Source: Oscillospiraceae bacterium (GTDB lineage: Bacteria > Bacillota > Clostridia > UMGS1810). From it: a stretch of 64,000 bases of DNA. Shown in pieces: positions 34,183 to 43,616 of the stretch; within the stretch, counting starts at the first letter, position 1, and the number at the start of each line of letters is the position of its first letter. The notes below the pieces were generated by a model. That model saw only the letters and a list, made by a program, of their open reading frames with translations. It was not told the DNA's origin and made no database searches. Position numbers and translations under genes: made by a program. Location of the stretch: positions 105,140 to 169,139 of the forward strand of contig SVJM01000002.1 of NCBI GenBank assembly GCA_015068975.1. Direction: 5' to 3'.

Positions 34183-35832
34183 CTATCGTTCAAAGAGGTA
34201 ACAAGTTTTTTCTTCAAGCCTTGTAGGAAAATTATACACTTTTCCGCTAAATACATCTTTAAACGTGGACTTTTTGTCTATGGATAAATTTATCTCTTCG
34301 CTGTCAAGTGAATACAGACAAATGTATTTTTTACCTTTATGGATAATTACATTTCTGTCAACAACAGGTGTTATCCCCTGCTTTATAAACAATTCTCTCA
34401 AATCATCAGGCGAAATACTTTTCATACTTTCATCGATAATCATAGTATTTATACCTTCGTTTTTTGCGGTGTTCTCAAATTCTTCCATAAGGTTGATGTT
34501 GCCCGGTCTTAAAAACATCACAAGCTTGTAATCTTTGTATACATCATAAAAATCGCTTGCTTCATAAATATCGCAGGATACACCTGACAATCCAAGTATA
34601 TAGCTAAACAGTTTTGGAAGGTCGGAATGATTATCAAGCTTTGTATATCCCCTTGCATCAATAAATAATGCAATTTCATTATCAGGCATATCTCTTCCGT
34701 GAGATATGATTTCTGTCATCTTTTTCATAAGAAACATATAATCTTTGTCCTTGTACCATCCACCCCACATATCAAACCACCACATACCGTACCCATGGGT
34801 AAAGGCTCTTGAAAAAGCCAGTTTGATATTTTCCATACTCTTTTCCTTATCAGGTCCAAGCCATATAGGCTTTGTGTAATTGGGATGCGTATGTATAAAA
34901 TTGGACTTATGTGTTCTGATATCATTTTCTGACAAAAATATTTTGTTGTGAAGTCTTAAGGAATCTGTGGGAAGTTGTGTATAAAGATCTGTCCCCGGCT
35001 CTCTTAAAAAATTATATACTACAGGTGCACACAGGAAATCCACCGCATCACTTTTTAATATTATATCAAGTGCGCAATGGCATCTTTCTCTGTTTAATCC
35101 GCCTACAATATATCCATAAAACGCACCGGAAAGTTTATTATATCCGGTAAGCTTTTTCAAAAGCTCACAAAACTCTGTAATTCTTTCAGCAACCACTTCT
35201 GATGCAAACATAAAGCGGTTTTCCTCAGTGTTTTCCAGATTATTATCAATAAGATATCTTTTATACTTTTCTCTGAACCTTTTTCCATAGTTGGCATTGT
35301 TATCCAAAGGCAGCCACTCATCAGTATTTCCGCCTGCAATCTGATAACCCACAACATTATCTTTATATTTGCTGTTTTCTATGTATTCAATCAGTAAGGT
35401 TAGTTTTTCTTTTACATAATCCGCCCATATATCAGAGGAAATGCAGTATCTTCTTCTCTCTCCGTATCCGGAATCATTTAATTCATCAGGATGATTAAGC
35501 TCCCAGCTTTCAGGTGGGTTTACATTAACTCTTGGAAAAATATATGCATCGGGACAAGCATTTAAAATCAAATCAAAATTTCTGTCTACTATACTAAAAT
35601 CCGGCTCATCATTTTCAAAAATCCCCTTATCCATTATCAGTACAGGAGCATTTTCATTAATAGGCATCTCAGAAAAATTAAGACATACTGAAAAAAACTT
35701 AAATCCTGCCTTAGAAAAATCATCATAGCAGTTATCTTCAAGTTTATATGTAATGTAAGCCATTTCAGGCACCAGTTTTCCGTCTACAAAAAGTGAAGGT
35801 ATTCCATTGTGATTTTTGATTTCCGCTTTCAT
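34183..35832 (-). CDS. GH42-like TIM-barrel glycosidase candidate, cytoplasmic
   Basis: A 549-residue protein without signal peptide. The layout resembles GH42-type glycosidases: an N-terminal TIM barrel (about residues 15-370), a flavodoxin-like middle domain (about 380-490; IALFIDARGYTK, VMFLRPGNINLMEEF) like the GH42 trimerisation domain, and a short C-terminal beta domain. GYQIAGGNTDEWLP around residue 165 replaces the usual N-E acid/base block; its Glu and the Glu of FLSENDIRTH are catalytic candidates. I cannot place it in a numbered family. The ATG at 35832 fits GAGGTGG. It has its own promoter and is monocistronic. Confidence 0.65.
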   Translation of the reverse strand: MKAEIKNHNGIPSLFVDGKLVPEMAYITYKLEDNCYDDFSKAGFKFFSVCLNFSEMPINENAPVLIMDKGIFENDEPDFSIVDRNFDLILNACPDAYIFPRVNVNPPESWELNHPDELNDSGYGERRRYCISSDIWADYVKEKLTLLIEYIENSKYKDNVVGYQIAGGNTDEWLPLDNNANYGKRFREKYKRYLIDNNLENTEENRFMFASEVVAERITEFCELLKKLTGYNKLSGAFYGYIVGGLNRERCHCALDIILKSDAVDFLCAPVVYNFLREPGTDLYTQLPTDSLRLHNKIFLSENDIRTHKSNFIHTHPNYTKPIWLGPDKEKSMENIKLAFSRAFTHGYGMWWFDMWGGWYKDKDYMFLMKKMTEIISHGRDMPDNEIALFIDARGYTKLDNHSDLPKLFSYILGLSGVSCDIYEASDFYDVYKDYKLVMFLRPGNINLMEEFENTAKNEGINTMIIDESMKSISPDDLRELFIKQGITPVVDRNVIIHKGKKYICLYSLDSEEINLSIDKKSTFKDVFSGKVYNFPTRLEEKTCYLFER

Positions 35833-35851
35833 ACATCCCACCTCTTCACAT

Positions 35852-35880
35852 ATACTATCATAGCCTTAGTTATAAGTCAA
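35852..35880 (-). promoter_or_regulatory. Promoter of the GH42-like gene
   Basis: On the minus strand: -35 TTGACT (35875-35880), 17-base spacer, -10 TAGTAT (35852-35857). Confidence 0.75.
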
Positions 35881-35982
35881 ACAACCAATAGTTGAAAGAT
35901 ATTGATTTATGATCAATCTGAATAATATGAAAAACAGGTATAGTCCCTTTTGATATGTTTCGATGGATTGCTTTTGTTACAC

Positions 35983-36013
35983 AAAAAATCCCCCTGAAAG
36001 AGGGAGATTTTTT
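35983..36013 (-). terminator. Terminator after the short DUF6259-type gene
   Basis: A 13-position stem with one mismatch (AAAAAATCCCCCT opposite AGGGAGATTTTTT), 5-base loop, and T-run on the minus strand. It ends the DUF6259-GH10-short DUF6259 operon. Confidence 0.85.
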
Positions 36014-36028
36014 TGAATAATATTTATC

Positions 36029-37414
36029 TTACAATTCAACAAAACAAACACAATCCTTATCTAATGTTACAGATGTGGATTTCCCTGTTGATTTATTTAT
36101 ATATACTTGTGTTGCTGTAGAATCTGAACAATTCCAGATTGCTACTCCAAGCCTGCCGTCTTTTGAAATATAACTCTTTGCCCTGAATGAATTACCATTT
36201 GTTTCAAATCCATCCACATCGGCAAATTTCCCATCGATAAGATAATCCCTGTATTTATTTCTGATAGCAAGAATTTCTTTCATATATTTGCAATAATTCG
36301 GAATCGATACAGGCGTTGCACAGCATCTCGCAATAGATAAATCAAATCTCAGATTGTATATGAAAGAGTAATTGATATTAAGGTCATCAATATGATTTGG
36401 GTTTACAAAGTAATCAGGACGCATTCTTCCAAAGCCACCGTTGGGCCAACCGAGAATAAACAGAGTGTTTAATCCGGCATCCTGAACTTCATCAAACATT
36501 TTGGGGATATCTTTGAAATGAAAATTAAACTCTCCTGACTGTGTCCTGAATATCACTCTCAGCCATCCCTGAAATTCTTTTATCCAGTTGGGTTTTAAAG
36601 ATGGCTTCCAATTTAGTGTATTACTTATCCATTTTCTGTAATACTTTGCACAGCTGTGCCAATCCCCTTTAAGAAGAGCATATATAACAGGTTGAGTTGT
36701 GATACTTTCACCCTTTTTCAGAAACAGATACTGACAAATACCAAGATTCAATGTTTTTTCAGCATTTCTTTTTTCAATATGCATACATATAATTCTGGAT
36801 ACTTCTCCATGATCTGCGACATATATCGATTCATCATTGTTGTACATACTAAACCATTTCATTGAGCAATATCCAGGATATGGAATATTAATATCAGTAT
36901 GTATATGATCCGGTCTTTCATATTTTCTTCCGCTTACATTTACATAATCATAAAAATTTGCTTCTGTAGGATTGAATATCTTCTGCCCCAATGTACGCGG
37001 GACAATAATTGTATCATTTTCAGGATTATCTCCCAGAGAATATATTCCAGAAAAAGCTGTTGTCTGCAATTCCTTAAGTTCTGCATCGCTGTTGTTTTTT
37101 ATATAAGAAACAACAGTAATCTGTTCATTTTTTAAGGATATTTTTATTATCAGCTGTATATCCAACAGTCCGTTTTTAGAATTAAGCCCATTATAATGGA
37201 CAGTCATTTCATTGTTATCCACCATAATTCCGTATGGTTTTTGTTCATTACTGTTAATGCTTCTTTCTTCGAAATCATCAATAGAATATATCAGACGAAA
37301 CAAATCACCTTTCAATTTTACATACTCATGTGAAGTCCTTTTATTATATATAGAGGTTACATTACCATCTTCATCTACTGAATATCGTATGAAACTATTT
37401 TCTAAAACAAACAT
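36029..37414 (-). CDS. DUF6259-type glycosidase-like protein lacking the barrel centre
   Basis: A 461-residue cytoplasmic protein. Residues 1-260 form the N-terminal beta-sandwich of DUF6259-type putative glycosidases (also seen in the protein at 39752). A barrel then starts (WIKEFQGWLRVIF, LFILGWPNGGFGRMRPDY) but jumps at about residue 340 straight to barrel-end sequence (NYSFIYNLRFDLSIARCCATP) and a C-terminal beta domain. The middle strands, which in the 969-residue relative hold Asp710 and the following Glu-rich strand, are absent. The frame is open throughout, so this looks like an in-frame internal deletion or a non-catalytic binding version. The ATG at 37414 is spaced from AAAGGAG. It lies 32 bases after GH10 paralogue 4. 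Confidence 0.68.
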   Translation of the reverse strand: MFVLENSFIRYSVDEDGNVTSIYNKRTSHEYVKLKGDLFRLIYSIDDFEERSINSNEQKPYGIMVDNNEMTVHYNGLNSKNGLLDIQLIIKISLKNEQITVVSYIKNNSDAELKELQTTAFSGIYSLGDNPENDTIIVPRTLGQKIFNPTEANFYDYVNVSGRKYERPDHIHTDINIPYPGYCSMKWFSMYNNDESIYVADHGEVSRIICMHIEKRNAEKTLNLGICQYLFLKKGESITTQPVIYALLKGDWHSCAKYYRKWISNTLNWKPSLKPNWIKEFQGWLRVIFRTQSGEFNFHFKDIPKMFDEVQDAGLNTLFILGWPNGGFGRMRPDYFVNPNHIDDLNINYSFIYNLRFDLSIARCCATPVSIPNYCKYMKEILAIRNKYRDYLIDGKFADVDGFETNGNSFRAKSYISKDGRLGVAIWNCSDSTATQVYINKSTGKSTSVTLDKDCVCFVEL

Positions 37415-37446
37415 ATTATTCACTCCTTTGGCTTAAAAAATGAATA

Positions 37447-39690
37447 TTACTCAACAGTTATTTCAAGCGTATTATTATATCCTTTATGGAATGCAACTAT
37501 TTCTATAACAGTTTTTCCATTCGCAGTAACCGTAACATCATAATCCCCATAAAATCCTCTGATGGTAGCTTTACCTGATTCATCTGTAGTAGCCTTTGCA
37601 TCTCTTGTCCACCATTTGTTATAAATAAGGTCTTCCCATTGCTCAAGACCTTTCTGCGGTGTGCCGTCGGCATTGAGCATAAAATGCTTGTCATTTGATG
37701 TAGCAGCAAATCCCCAAAGATAGAATCCTGTTACTGCTTCATGAGAAAATGATGCAATAAGCACATCTCTGGCATAACTTGCGCGTATCTCTTCATCTTC
37801 TGTATCATTGATTGTAAATTCTGTTACCTGAACATCAAGACCAAGGTCACGACAAAGAGTATATACACCAAGAATATCCGCAATCGTCTGTGCGCAAGTA
37901 TCATAATGTGACTGCAGACCTACACCATCAAGATCAACGCCCATTTCCACAAGTTTTTTGATATATGTTTCAAAACTTCCGTTAAGAACAGCATTTTCAT
38001 TATAATACAACTTACCATCAGGATCCGCTTCTCTTGCCCATTTGTATATTTCAAGGAGATATTCCTCACCAAATGCTTCTCTGAAAAGTTTATTTGCAAG
38101 CATTTCGTTTTCTACATCCCATTCAGTTACATATTTGTCAAAATCAGGCATAATACTGTTTATGTGATCCTGAATAAGCTTGTCAAGCATTGCTTTATCT
38201 TTGTTTTGAACCGCAACACCACATTCTTCGGGGATAAGTAAATTTCCCCTGCCGCTTGTGATTTTTTCAAATATAATAGAATGTCCTCTGAAATGTCTTA
38301 ATCCCATATTATAGAATTTTTCAAATGCATTAAGAGCATTGTCTCTTTTGTACATTCCCCACTTCATATCACTTTCTCTTACCGCTGCATTAAACTCCTT
38401 TGCAATAAAAGCATCAGAATCAAATTTGCTTGATGAACGGGTAATAGATCCAAACTGAAATTCATGGTCAAACATATCAAGTTCAACCTCAGCATCAGGA
38501 ATCACATTTCCGTCTTTATCTTTTACAATTATGTTAAAATCGCCTTTTCTGATTTTTTCTATTCTTTCAAGTGCAGGCGCTCTCCATTCGGCATCCGGTC
38601 TGAATTCTTCACGATTGCCCAAATCCGTTTCGGGATTTTGAGGAAGAGTTACCCCTTGTCCGAAGTTTTTGATTTTGAAATCACCAATTTCCACAATCTG
38701 AGGTCCAAAGCCAAATCTGATTGCTACTGTCTCACAATTTTCTATTCCTGTAAATACACAGTACATCTTTTTCCATGATGAGGAAGAAGTATAGAAATTT
38801 TCAAAAAGAGCCTTCTTCCAGGTTACAGGCTGTTCCACCTGGATTTTTACTCTTGAACTTGTTGTACCGGCAACAGGTTCGACGCATCTCATCATAAATT
38901 CAAGCATGCAAGCATCTCCATCTTTCATGCCCTCTATTTTCTTTTTGAATCTTAACATAACTGATGCTTCTTTTTCAGGTTCGCTGTTAACTTCCACCCT
39001 TAATGCATCAAGAAACCCTACCCCATCAGCGGTGGTTTTTGAAGTAACAACATCACACCCTTCAGCAATTTCCCAGGATGCGGCAAATAAATCTTCCGGT
39101 GAAACTAATGTTGTGTAGTTATCAGGAATAGATTGCTCAAATTGCTCTTTAGTCATACCTGTACCAATATCATAATAAATAAGGTCATCAAGTCTGTTTG
39201 ATTTAGTAAATTCTGTAGGAACAGGTCTGTGAACAGGATTTTTGATTTTGTCAAGATGAAGCTTGCCTGTTCCGACTGTAACAGTTTTTGTATTACCATC
39301 CCAACTTACATCTTCGCCCAAAGCTTCTGAAATAAATCTCACAGGCACCATTGTTCTACCGTTTATAATCTGCGGTGCAACATCAAGAGTTTTAAATTCC
39401 CCATCAACAATTGATGTAGTTTCGCCTATTGTAAGGGTAACTGTTTTGCCCCCTTTTTTGCCTGTTACTGATTTTGTGGTATCATCCCAGAACACAGCAG
39501 CTCCCAAAGCTTCAAATATCCCTCTCATCGGGACAAGTGTTCTTCCATCGACAATTACAGGCATCTGATCAAAGGTTCTTTCGATGTCTTTAACAACAAC
39601 CTTGATGTCATCTGCTGCAAAAGCTGATGTTATCGGTAATGTTGAAATAATCATTGCCAAAATAATAATCATTGATACAAATTTTTTCAT
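37447..39690 (-). CDS. Secreted GH10 protein, paralogue 4
   Basis: A 747-residue secreted GH10 protein: signal peptide (cleavage near AFA-AD), copper-amine-oxidase-like stalk pair (about residues 27-145; RTLVPMRGIFEALG, RTMVPVRFISEALG), HRPVPTEF linker, binding-like module (about 200-350), GH10 domain from ERIEKIRKGDF, and C-terminal GFYGDYDVTV domain. Acid/base is Glu529 (WDVENE), nucleophile Glu624 (VTEFT), and QSH is kept. The WHxQ strand reads GHSIIFEKI. It sits between a full-length and a shortened DUF6259-type gene in one operon, so secreted and cytoplasmic steps are probably coupled. Ribosome site AAAGGAG. Confidence 0.9.
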   Translation of the reverse strand: MKKFVSMIIILAMIISTLPITSAFAADDIKVVVKDIERTFDQMPVIVDGRTLVPMRGIFEALGAAVFWDDTTKSVTGKKGGKTVTLTIGETTSIVDGEFKTLDVAPQIINGRTMVPVRFISEALGEDVSWDGNTKTVTVGTGKLHLDKIKNPVHRPVPTEFTKSNRLDDLIYYDIGTGMTKEQFEQSIPDNYTTLVSPEDLFAASWEIAEGCDVVTSKTTADGVGFLDALRVEVNSEPEKEASVMLRFKKKIEGMKDGDACMLEFMMRCVEPVAGTTSSRVKIQVEQPVTWKKALFENFYTSSSSWKKMYCVFTGIENCETVAIRFGFGPQIVEIGDFKIKNFGQGVTLPQNPETDLGNREEFRPDAEWRAPALERIEKIRKGDFNIIVKDKDGNVIPDAEVELDMFDHEFQFGSITRSSSKFDSDAFIAKEFNAAVRESDMKWGMYKRDNALNAFEKFYNMGLRHFRGHSIIFEKITSGRGNLLIPEECGVAVQNKDKAMLDKLIQDHINSIMPDFDKYVTEWDVENEMLANKLFREAFGEEYLLEIYKWAREADPDGKLYYNENAVLNGSFETYIKKLVEMGVDLDGVGLQSHYDTCAQTIADILGVYTLCRDLGLDVQVTEFTINDTEDEEIRASYARDVLIASFSHEAVTGFYLWGFAATSNDKHFMLNADGTPQKGLEQWEDLIYNKWWTRDAKATTDESGKATIRGFYGDYDVTVTANGKTVIEIVAFHKGYNNTLEITVE

Positions 39691-39751
39691 AGTAATTCTC
39701 CTTTATTATGTATTTACTTATTTAACCAAAAAGCTTTCTTATAATTCAACA

Positions 39752-42661
39752 TTAACTCCATTCAATTACACCCAAGCTTTGTGCATCAAGTTCTACATAG
39801 AGATTTGCAATGCCATCTGTTTTTTTCATATTTTTTAGCTTCACTCCGTCACTGAAGTTAAAATCCACATTTTCAGGGAGGTTGTATTCATCATCATTAA
39901 CAGAAATACACACATCCGCCTTTTTGTCAGAACTGTTTGCAACAAAAAGTTTTTTTGTTTTGTTTATATCCTCCCAACCTGCTGAGCAAACTGCCTTTTC
40001 ATGATTATAATACCTTCCTCGCAAAAACGGTGTTGTATCAATTAGATGCATATCACCTTCTGCAACAGGTGGGCGAAGCATTTGTGCCGAAGCAAAAAAC
40101 TCTGAATTTTCATATCTTAGTTTTGCAAGCTTTTTTAAGAAAGGAAATTGTTTTTTGTCATTTACAATCTCAGGATGTATCCAACCCAGTTGCTGACCAT
40201 ACATAAAGCTCTGGGCAAACTGAAATCTTGAATACTCATCATCATCTCTTTTGTCAGATGTGATGACTCTTCCAAATGTAGCAATTCGGCCTCCGTATAT
40301 TGCAGGATACCCCGGAACCTGATCAGGCTGAATCCAAGTCCACGCAAGAAATCCATCCATTGATGATGTATAAACCTCGGATACACTTTCAGAAACGACT
40401 GCAAAGTCATTGGGAACATCTGCATATATTCCGGCCATAAGTTCAGAATATGCCTTCCACCACCAACTACCATAACCAAGCGGATGATTGTGCGTTTCAT
40501 CAAAGCATGAGTTATATGCAGCAGAAACAACATCGAGATATATCCCATCTACACTGTATTCCTTATAAAGCCTGCGGCAAATTTGACTTATTTCCTCTTT
40601 CCAGAATGAAGTTGAAGGACACATTCTTGCAAAATGAACATAGTTTCCATTAGGTTTTTTTGTTGCATGAGAACTTGTTACTACATTTCCAGATTGATTT
40701 TTAACACTATTCGGGTATGCCTCTGTTTCGAATCTGTACCCTTCTCCTCTTCCGTCATCTCTATCCCAGGAATATCCGGACACATAAGGCACAATCTTTA
40801 TATCTGCGTTTTTCAGTGCTTTTACTCCTTCCTTGAAATCGTGACGTGCCGGAAAATAGTGAGGATTTTCATTGTTAAACGGTACCCAATGCCAGTTGTA
40901 TACATGATATGCCACAGGTACACCGATTTTTTCACGAAATTTAATTGCAACCTTATACCAATCATCCTCATTTTTATCAGGATATTTGTCTCTTAAAGTT
41001 ACAGGGAAAGGCTCAGAATCAGGATTTTGACTTGGAAGATAATGAAAAATCCATACAGGCATTTCTCTTATCCATTGCGGAGAATCATATCTTCCTCTTA
41101 AATTATTGAACCAGCTTGCTTTTGATTCAACAAATCTTTTATAAATCTGTGCAGCATCAAACCAATCTCCCGAAAAACTCTCATACACAATTTTACCGGG
41201 AAGAGTAAAGGAGTTACCGGCCTTACCTTCATAAGGTGCGGTACAATTTGCTGTAATAAATGAAGAGTCTGTCTGTTTCGCACCAACAATACAAATTTCT
41301 TTGAAATTTCCTTCAGGATCGTGAAGTCCAATATAAATACCATTACCCTTTTCATCGTAAAGAGCCGCAAAAGCATTTGAAGTTTTTCCGCCAAGCGGAT
41401 ATTTGGCTCTGTATGAAGAAAAAGTAGAATTAAAGTTCCTCATCACAACTCCACTACCTATTGTTCCGTAAGCAATATCATATCCTTTAACAATCATCTG
41501 CGGATATGATGCCTTTATGACAGAATATCCTTCACCTTTATTTACAATCTTCATTTGCCATGAAATTCTGTTTGCTTCAGGCTCCATAAAACCTTCTGCA
41601 ACTACACTTATTCCTCTTATCTTTCCGCATTCAGGATCCGAAAGCGAAATCCTTATAAAATTCTTATTTGCTTTTATGTTAACTCTATCCCAACCCGAAG
41701 CAGAATCAAGCAAAAGTTTTCTGTTGTACTTTATATCCAGGAGAGAAAGGTAGAAAAAAGGCATAGGCTGAACATCACCGTCCGTAATCCACACTCCGCT
41801 TGTCGTTGTTAAAACTTTTGTTTGAATCTTTCCTGCTTTTATATTAATAACTTCATAATCAAAAGGAAGTTTCTTTATTTTAAACTTTGGTGTTCTTTCC
41901 TCAAGCTCAGAAAATAATGAAAACATATCGTCAGTGTTTTCAAAAAGAAACCAAGAACCGGGTGCATTACAACCACTATAATAACGAATATCCGTGCTTA
42001 CCTCCCAAAAATCCGGAAATACCTGAACAAATCCACCCTCAATGTTTAAAACAGGTGCATTTCCAAATACAGTAAAGCTACAGTTTGTACCATTTATACT
42101 TAACGCTTTTTTAAACCCTCTTGGATTCACTTTGACTTTTTCTAAAATTTCCGATCCTCTTGTCTTCAGGAGTTCTTCATAATCAAGAAAATCATCGCTT
42201 CGTTTTGGAAATTTATTTGTAATGACAAATGGACTTCCGTTGGCGTCATACTCATACCCTGTATAGGTTCTTTCATTAATTCCCTCCCAGGAAATTTCCA
42301 TCAGTTTAATTTCATAATCAAAAAGAGGTGAATCACAACCATAATCTGCACTCAGATAAAAAGCTTCTCTTTGTTTATCAAAATCAAATCTGTAGGTTAC
42401 AACAAGTCCGGGAATCGGTGTAGAATTGTCCGGCTTTACAGCAGCAGTTCTTATGAAGAAATTATCCTCTTCTTCTTTAAAAACAGTTTTATCATGAAAA
42501 AGAAAATACCTTTCGCCATCTTTTTTTATGTAATCATGGAATATAAGTGTAAACGGTTTTTTTCCGTCAAGTGTAACACCAAGACGTAGTGTATTACACT
42601 CTGTTACTTCACAAAAAATTTCTTTTATCTTTCCTTTTGGATTTAATTTAAAGCAAGACAT
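39752..42661 (-). CDS. DUF6259-type putative glycosidase, cytoplasmic, full length
   Basis: A 969-residue protein without signal peptide. The first 530 residues are beta-rich, followed by a TIM barrel (about 545-870) and a C-terminal beta domain. Barrel landmarks: WIREMPVWIFHYLP, VAYHVYNWHWVPF, VDGIYLDVVSAAY with Asp710 as nucleophile candidate, and FAVVSESVSEVYT with acid/base Glu candidates, an arrangement like retaining alpha-glycosidases of the GH-D/GH36 type. Substrate unknown. First gene of an operon with GH10 paralogue 4 and the short DUF6259-type gene; divergent from the AraC gene at 42789. Ribosome site AGGAGGG. Confidence 0.75.
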   Translation of the reverse strand: MSCFKLNPKGKIKEIFCEVTECNTLRLGVTLDGKKPFTLIFHDYIKKDGERYFLFHDKTVFKEEEDNFFIRTAAVKPDNSTPIPGLVVTYRFDFDKQREAFYLSADYGCDSPLFDYEIKLMEISWEGINERTYTGYEYDANGSPFVITNKFPKRSDDFLDYEELLKTRGSEILEKVKVNPRGFKKALSINGTNCSFTVFGNAPVLNIEGGFVQVFPDFWEVSTDIRYYSGCNAPGSWFLFENTDDMFSLFSELEERTPKFKIKKLPFDYEVINIKAGKIQTKVLTTTSGVWITDGDVQPMPFFYLSLLDIKYNRKLLLDSASGWDRVNIKANKNFIRISLSDPECGKIRGISVVAEGFMEPEANRISWQMKIVNKGEGYSVIKASYPQMIVKGYDIAYGTIGSGVVMRNFNSTFSSYRAKYPLGGKTSNAFAALYDEKGNGIYIGLHDPEGNFKEICIVGAKQTDSSFITANCTAPYEGKAGNSFTLPGKIVYESFSGDWFDAAQIYKRFVESKASWFNNLRGRYDSPQWIREMPVWIFHYLPSQNPDSEPFPVTLRDKYPDKNEDDWYKVAIKFREKIGVPVAYHVYNWHWVPFNNENPHYFPARHDFKEGVKALKNADIKIVPYVSGYSWDRDDGRGEGYRFETEAYPNSVKNQSGNVVTSSHATKKPNGNYVHFARMCPSTSFWKEEISQICRRLYKEYSVDGIYLDVVSAAYNSCFDETHNHPLGYGSWWWKAYSELMAGIYADVPNDFAVVSESVSEVYTSSMDGFLAWTWIQPDQVPGYPAIYGGRIATFGRVITSDKRDDDEYSRFQFAQSFMYGQQLGWIHPEIVNDKKQFPFLKKLAKLRYENSEFFASAQMLRPPVAEGDMHLIDTTPFLRGRYYNHEKAVCSAGWEDINKTKKLFVANSSDKKADVCISVNDDEYNLPENVDFNFSDGVKLKNMKKTDGIANLYVELDAQSLGVIEWS

Positions 42662-42742
42662 AAGTGAATCCCTCCTAATTAACTTTATTAGAGCATATCA
42701 CATCAGCAATATTTATATCAATTCAAATTTCAAAACAATTTA

Positions 42743-42771
42743 TTGCATTTTTCGGTATAATATGTTATATT
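42743..42771 (+). promoter_or_regulatory. Candidate promoter of the AraC gene at 42789
   Basis: -35 TTGCAT (42743-42748), 17-base spacer, -10 TATATT (42766-42771). A TATAAT at 42756 inside the spacer is an alternative -10 with a poor -35. Confidence 0.5.
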
Positions 42772-42788
42772 AATTTCGGTGAGATACT

Positions 42789-43571
42789 ATGGATTTTAAA
42801 ACCTTGAACGAAATATTTAGTGCAGATTTCAACATTTTTAATATTGTATCTATGAAATATGACTGGGCACCGGGAGCAAAAGCTGTATATACACACACAC
42901 CAAGAAAAACAAATGGACTGTTAATGCTGACAAAACATTCTGCAACCTACCGCACTTTAACAGGGGAAGAATACCCATTTAAAGCAGGTGAAATTGTGCT
43001 TTTACCAAAAGGCACATACTATACAATAACATTTGATACTCCTGATAACCAAAACATTAAACCATATATGGTAAATTTTGACATGTGCAGCTCCTCAGGA
43101 AATGATATAGACCTTGGTCAAACCATTCTTAAGCTCACTGATGCAGATGAAAGACATAAATCTATTTTCAGAGAAATTATTCAGTTTTACGAGGAAAATA
43201 ATATAATTAAATTGAAGCAAAAAACCTATGAGCTTTTGTCAGTAATTTTCCCTCTGCACGAAAAAGATGAATGCATGATAAACTATATTAAAGGTCATAT
43301 AAATACACCTTTGTCTATACCTGAGCTTGCAAAACGAAGTAATATGAGTGAATCTTTATACAGAAAGCTTTTCAAAGAAAAAACAGGTGTTTCTCCTGTA
43401 CATTACATTACAAATCTAAAAATACAAAAGGCTTGTCAGATGCTTACTTACGATGATATTAAACCTGATGATATCAGCAATTTTTTAGGATTCAGTTCAT
43501 CATCATATTTTTACCGGGTATTTAAAGAAAAAATGAAAATGACACCAAAGGAATTTAAAAATAAATTGTAA
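42789..43571 (+). CDS. AraC-family transcriptional regulator
   Basis: A 260-residue regulator, the shortest of the six. The N-terminal sensor is cupin-like but without an H-x-H motif (LMLTKHSATYRTL, FKAGEIVLLPKGTYYTITF). The C-terminal helix-turn-helix pair (about residues 160-260) has IPELAKRSNMSESLYRKLF and SSSYFYRVFKEKMKMTPKEFKNKL. Ribosome site GGTGAGA before the ATG. It diverges from the DUF6259-GH10 operon and is its probable activator. A bidirectional terminator separates it from gpmI. Confidence 0.88.
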   Translation: MDFKTLNEIFSADFNIFNIVSMKYDWAPGAKAVYTHTPRKTNGLLMLTKHSATYRTLTGEEYPFKAGEIVLLPKGTYYTITFDTPDNQNIKPYMVNFDMCSSSGNDIDLGQTILKLTDADERHKSIFREIIQFYEENNIIKLKQKTYELLSVIFPLHEKDECMINYIKGHINTPLSIPELAKRSNMSESLYRKLFKEKTGVSPVHYITNLKIQKACQMLTYDDIKPDDISNFLGFSSSSYFYRVFKEKMKMTPKEFKNKL

Positions 43572-43573
43572 CA

Positions 43574-43604
43574 AAAAACTGTCCGCATAATGCGGACAGT
43601 TTTT
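43574..43604. terminator. Bidirectional terminator
   Basis: A 14-bp perfect stem AAAAACTGTCCGCA/TGCGGACAGTTTTT (43574-43587 with 43591-43604) and 3-base loop. It serves the AraC gene and the convergent gpmI. Confidence 0.95.
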
Positions 43605-43616
43605 ACATTGATAATA

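Noticed and set aside
36029..37414. Frameshift or premature stop as the cause of the short DUF6259-type protein.
   Set aside because: Both the N-terminal and C-terminal domains read in one uninterrupted frame, so an internal in-frame loss fits better.
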